DNA from: Chaunax sp. Z400
Taxonomy: Eukaryota; Chordata; Actinopteri; Lophiiformes; Chaunacidae
Length of the DNA: 64,000 bases
Reading direction: 5' to 3'
Assembly (NCBI GenBank): GCA_037577475.1
Contig: CM075189.1
Coordinates: 15,361,839 to 15,425,838 of the forward strand
A program made the translations under genes and the position numbers. The notes beneath the pieces were generated by a model that did no database searches, had not been told where the DNA came from, and was given only the letters and a program-made list of their open reading frames with translations. The first letter of the stretch is position 1. Every line of letters starts with the position of its first letter. This document shows, one piece after another, positions 60,000 to 64,000 of this stretch.

Positions 60000-61197
60000 T
60001 TTTCCGGAGAAGCTGACGCAGCTGTACAGTTAAACAAACACATACTTTAATATTTGGCTCATACGCAAACTGCAAATTCATAGTCTGATTCGAAAATAGA
60101 AAACCTCACAAATGGAAGAAAAGTCATAGTAGGTGTTACCTACCAAAAATGATTCGTGACATTTATGAACAAACAAAAGAGTCAGCTGTGGCTTTCTATT
60201 ACATACACTATTGTTCATAAAGGCTACTGTAAACATTTGTTAGCATTATCTAGAATAAATTACGAGGTGTACAGAAACTTATATCCGTCACAAGATGTAG
60301 TGACATCAATGTTTAGCACAGAAAAACAAAGGCTAGTTACAATAGCATGACCACACAGAATTGAACAGAAAGAGAACGTCATGCACACAAATTCAAACTG
60401 TACCAAAAGGAAATTAAACACTCAGACTGCAAAGTTGTGTTAATGTTTTAAAAAATGTTTTAAATCAGGTTTTGGAATGAAACTCTTATATTCCAGCTGA
60501 CAGTAGCATGTATGCTATGTAAAATAGTCTTTCTTACAAAGTTTCAATGTTAAATATACCATCATTTTATCAAGGGTTGTAAAAGCTAAAAATAAATGAA
60601 TTACTAATGGAGTAACAAGCAAACAAAAACAAGAAAAAAAATCTGATCAGCATTTTTATTCCAGTGTTTACTGACTGTAAAGTTGTTATGAGCCATTTAA
60701 GAAATAAAAAGCTTGATTTCTGTTTGTCTAGCATAATACTGGGACCTTAAGCAACTATATAGCTTAAAATTGCAAATATGGCCAATGTGTTTTCCATGTT
60801 TAAAACACCACAAGAAGTATCTTTGCTAAATAAACTTTGAGCAACCATTACATCATCTTTAAATATCTGAGCATCCTTCTCAGATTGCTGAGATTAACCT
60901 GGTGCACGAGAACAAAAGAGGAGGTGCTTGTTTCTATTTACTTTCAGGTATTCCCCATTTGGTCTATATCTCAAGGAATAGTTGTAAGTGGGAGGATTAT
61001 ATTTAGGGATATTTTAAAACTGAATCAGGGGGTTGGTTGGATGCAGTGTAACATTTGACTAAATTTTCAACCCTAACCTGTGTCAGTGCAGAGCTGAGTG
61101 AATTTTCCCTCATACTGTTGTGCAATCAACTCAAAATAATTGTGACACAAACCATATAAGAACTGAAAGTACACCATATGCATATGCCTGATAACAT

Positions 61198-61227
61198 GTA
61201 GCTGACGATGACAGCTACATCGTCAGC
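61198..61227 (+). other. Overlapping alternative hairpins in egf 3' UTR
   Basis: GTAGCTG (61198-61204) pairs with CAGCTAC (61212-61218). Alternatively GCTGACGATG (61201-61210) pairs perfectly with CATCGTCAGC (61218-61227). The two stems use the same bases and exclude each other. Confidence 0.6.
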
Positions 61228-61582
61228 CCTTTAACGTAACTAACAACTGTGATATTGTTAGCAAATTGCATATTTATTTTTATACAAAGATCTAGACTCT
61301 TTATGACAAAGCTCTTCCTAGAACTGTGCTTTAGATATAAGATGAGGGTAAACTGAACTGGACTGCTGACTGTTGGACCGAGTTGGACTTTTTGGAAAGG
61401 GAAGGCATCTATTGATGTTTAATTTCTTAGCAATGTGAGTTTTTTTATATCTAAACAAGCAAAACACTGGTAATATTTATTTTATTCACAAGCAACATTT
61501 TTATTCACACCTTTTTCAGCCCTGATTATGTATTATTTCCAGCACACGTGTACTGGAGTAAGAAAAATGCAAGATAAAGCTT

Positions 61583-61588
61583 TTTATT
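61583..61588 (-). terminator. Reverse-strand poly(A) signal
   Basis: TTTATT on the + strand is AATAAA on the reverse strand, 6 bases before the + strand AATAAA at 61595. It could serve a convergent gene to the right. Confidence 0.35.
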
Positions 61589-61594
61589 TCAATC

Positions 61595-61600
61595 AATAAA
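61595..61600 (+). terminator. Candidate distal poly(A) signal of egf
   Basis: AATAAA in TCAATAAAATTG, followed by a TGTACTGTGATT stretch within 25 bases. Confidence 0.5.
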
Positions 61601-61620
61601 ATTGTATTGACAAAAAATGT

Positions 61621-64000
61621 ACTGTGATTATTACCATAACTAAATATTTGCAGTTTTCTTTATAAAATACATTCTTATTTTATTATAATTGAAAGATTAT
61701 TTTGGCTATTGATAGCCCATCTCTGTCTTGTTATGCCCCATAACACTTCTTCAAAGCTCTTGACCTTGCAGCATTGAAGACACTTTTCTATCCTCCACCT
61801 CCAAATCAAACACTCTAGTGATGTTGGTACCAAATATTTCTATTTCTGTCTGTGACTCTGTCTCAAGGTTGACTGAGAATTGTTAATAGGAGGACCCACA
61901 ACCTCTTTGTTTCGAGGCACTGGCAGAAAACAAAGCACTTTAACTCAAAAACCATCAGGGGCCACATTGATATTGATTGTCCAGGCAAGACACACTTATA
62001 TCTATATATTGGCCTCTATTAGGACTAACAGATAGGTTAGGGCACCACTCTAAACAGGAGCAGACCAGCCTTCAAGTAAAGATGAAATTGGGCACAGAGT
62101 CAATTTATCTTGTATTACTCTTCAATTGGGGTAACAGGGGCCAATAGAGTCACTGTCACTGAAAGTAGCAAGGGCCTAGCAAGGGAAATACTGAGGCTCC
62201 CCAGCCACAGGTGCTTTTCATTTAAAAAATGTATGCTCCAGGAACGAAACGTGACAGACGAATGGACGGATAACTAATATACAGTAAGTACTGTATATGT
62301 ATGTGATAGCAAATAAAATTCCAAAATGTAAAAAAGAGAGTGACAGAGGCCAACTGTGGTTTCATAATGGCCATATTCACCCAATGTTCTTCTCGAGGCA
62401 TTTGCTGTAGGTATGATCTTTAAGTTTCAGTTTTTTAGAAATAAGATGAAGGGGTGGGGAGAAAGGTTGAATCGGTCAATGGATTATCACAGAGACACAG
62501 TAAGAAAAGGCAAAAAGAAGATTCACTGAAAGTTAATTAGCCTATTCAAAATGAAAGTTGATTCAAAGAAAAATATCTTAAATAATAAATGATGATAAAG
62601 AAAGAAAGAAAAGGTATTTTAAGATTGGACAAGTGTTTTTTTCTTCAACAATATAATAAACACTAATACACAAGTAACTTCAGCAATTTCATTCCTTCTC
62701 TATTAGCTAATTCTGCATTTTTTCTGCCAGATGGGGCGAGCTTTGCCTTATCACTCACATCTCAATCTCAGCCTGGAGAACAGCTGATGAGGGCTAAAGA
62801 GGGAATTAGCAACCCACTCAAAAGCTTTGCTCTGATCCTTCAGGTCAGTATTTGGTCCCTCCAGCTCTTGAGCAGGACAGAGTAACACTAGTTGGCAAGG
62901 ATTCAGGAAGATTTAAGATCAAAAGGGGAGGGGGTCTAATGGACGTACCGGGTGGACATTGACACATGATCCAGAATCTACAGGTGAACCACAAAGAAGG
63001 AAAAGTCCCAAATATCAGAGCTCCCCTGGTCGTTTTGTCTCCTGAGGGGCAGTAGGAAGGAACATTCTGAGACCACTGATTTAAAGTGTTTCCCTTAAGT
63101 GGCAGCATATCCCAGCTTAATGCATATCAACTAATGTTACCCTTAGTCCAACATAGAAACATGAAAGATCTGTTTAGAGGCATTACTTTATAATATACAC
63201 TCATTTAGGAAACATCTATTTATGGAGTCAAAATCTTTTTGTCCAAAAACCTCTGATGCATAATTTAAGCTTATTCATTATTATGTTTAAAGTTGACTTT
63301 TCTCAAACTCTGAAACATGACTGAACCATCACAGAAAATAAACTCAGATGATTTCAGGTTTTTTGGGTTAGTGATGCATTCAGGGTGACACACCCGGTCT
63401 CGTTTTCAGATTTAGCTATTTGACTCTTAAAAATATATATATGACTAAAGAGACACAGAATAAAAATTATGTGGTGTCTGTGGGGCCTGTTTTTAATGTT
63501 TACTTAAAGAAAAATAATGTATTGATCATTATTCAATCTGAAACTCATTGGTCTATAGATCATTTTCTACATGTACAAGGACACATTTTTATTAACACTG
63601 TTCACCCTTAGATTACATATAGTATGAGGCGTATGAGTGTAATGAACGTGTTGGATTTGTAAGTAAACTCTAACAGTAGGTGAAAACAAGAAAACATGAT
63701 TTAAAAAGAAAGAAAAATGCTTATTGGCTCAGAATAAATCCATGGCTTGAACTAAACATCAGTGAAATGAGCTGCTAGATTTGTAAAATGTATGTTGCTG
63801 CGCCTTTTACCAGCCGATGATACAAAACGTCAACTTTAAGTCACCCCTCAGATGGCGTCTCTCATACAGAAGCCTTAGAAAGAAAGCATAAGGCAGATTC
63901 AGCAAAGAATGTGGTGGCTAATGCTATTAAAGTAGTGCAGTTGCAGTGTGAGGAGAAAACGGCCTACTTTAGAGCAGAAATTCTAAATTTGGCCATCTGC
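61621..64000. other. DNA downstream of egf, no gene seen
   Basis: No coding exon recognised on either strand. In vertebrates elovl6 lies next to egf in the opposite direction, so part of this could be its 3' UTR, but no elovl6 protein sequence is present. A palindrome ATATACAGTA-AG-TACTGTATAT lies at about 62277-62298. Confidence 0.5.

Larger units (their letters stand above)
60000..61620 (+). other. egf 3' UTR (extent inferred)
   Basis: AT-rich DNA after the stop, with AATAAA hexamers at 60591, 60713 and 61595. Several ends may be used. Confidence 0.5.

Noticed and set aside
62845..63108. Reverse-strand open frame to the right of egf, considered as an elovl6 exon
   Set aside because: It lacks any ELOVL motif (no HxxHH box or membrane-span pattern).

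Overview
The window reads as nuclear DNA of a ray-finned (teleost) fish. It is AT-rich, genes are split into short exons with GT-AG borders, and the recognisable proteins are vertebrate genes with fish-like features. Simple repeats, remnants of fish-type LINE and Penelope-like elements, and short inverted-repeat elements fill the introns and spacers. No prokaryotic, viral or CRISPR feature was seen.

Four protein-coding genes lie on the + strand. (1) The 3' part of spata4 (961-2409) has four coding exons of a sperm/cilia calponin-homology protein; its first exon is not in the window. (2) A complete gpm6a (10162-26877) has seven coding exons for a 278-residue proteolipid-family neuronal glycoprotein, with a 12.6 kb first intron and a 3' UTR of about 1.9 kb. 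(3) A complete lrit3 (30527-37268) has four coding exons for a 640-residue LRR-Ig-FN3 membrane protein of retinal synapses. (4) A complete egf (41026-59999) has 23 coding exons for a 1162-residue pro-epidermal growth factor. All splice phases in the models were checked by hand and stay in frame.

The genes do not form one pathway. gpm6a and lrit3 act at neuronal membranes and synapses, egf encodes a membrane-anchored growth factor precursor, and spata4 is a germline/cilium gene. In human, SPATA4 and GPM6A sit together on distal 4q, while LRIT3 and EGF sit together near 4q25. Here the two pairs are joined end to end.

The rest is intergenic or intronic DNA. Items worth a look include a decayed LINE fragment with a restriction-like-endonuclease signature, two copies of one MITE-like element, a hairpin-forming Penelope-like relic with a hammerhead-like core in an egf intron, a 47-bp minisatellite, a back-to-back poly(A) signal pair after egf, overlapping alternative hairpins in the egf 3' UTR, and several RFX X-box-like palindromes around gpm6a. 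I found no convincing wholly new biological system.
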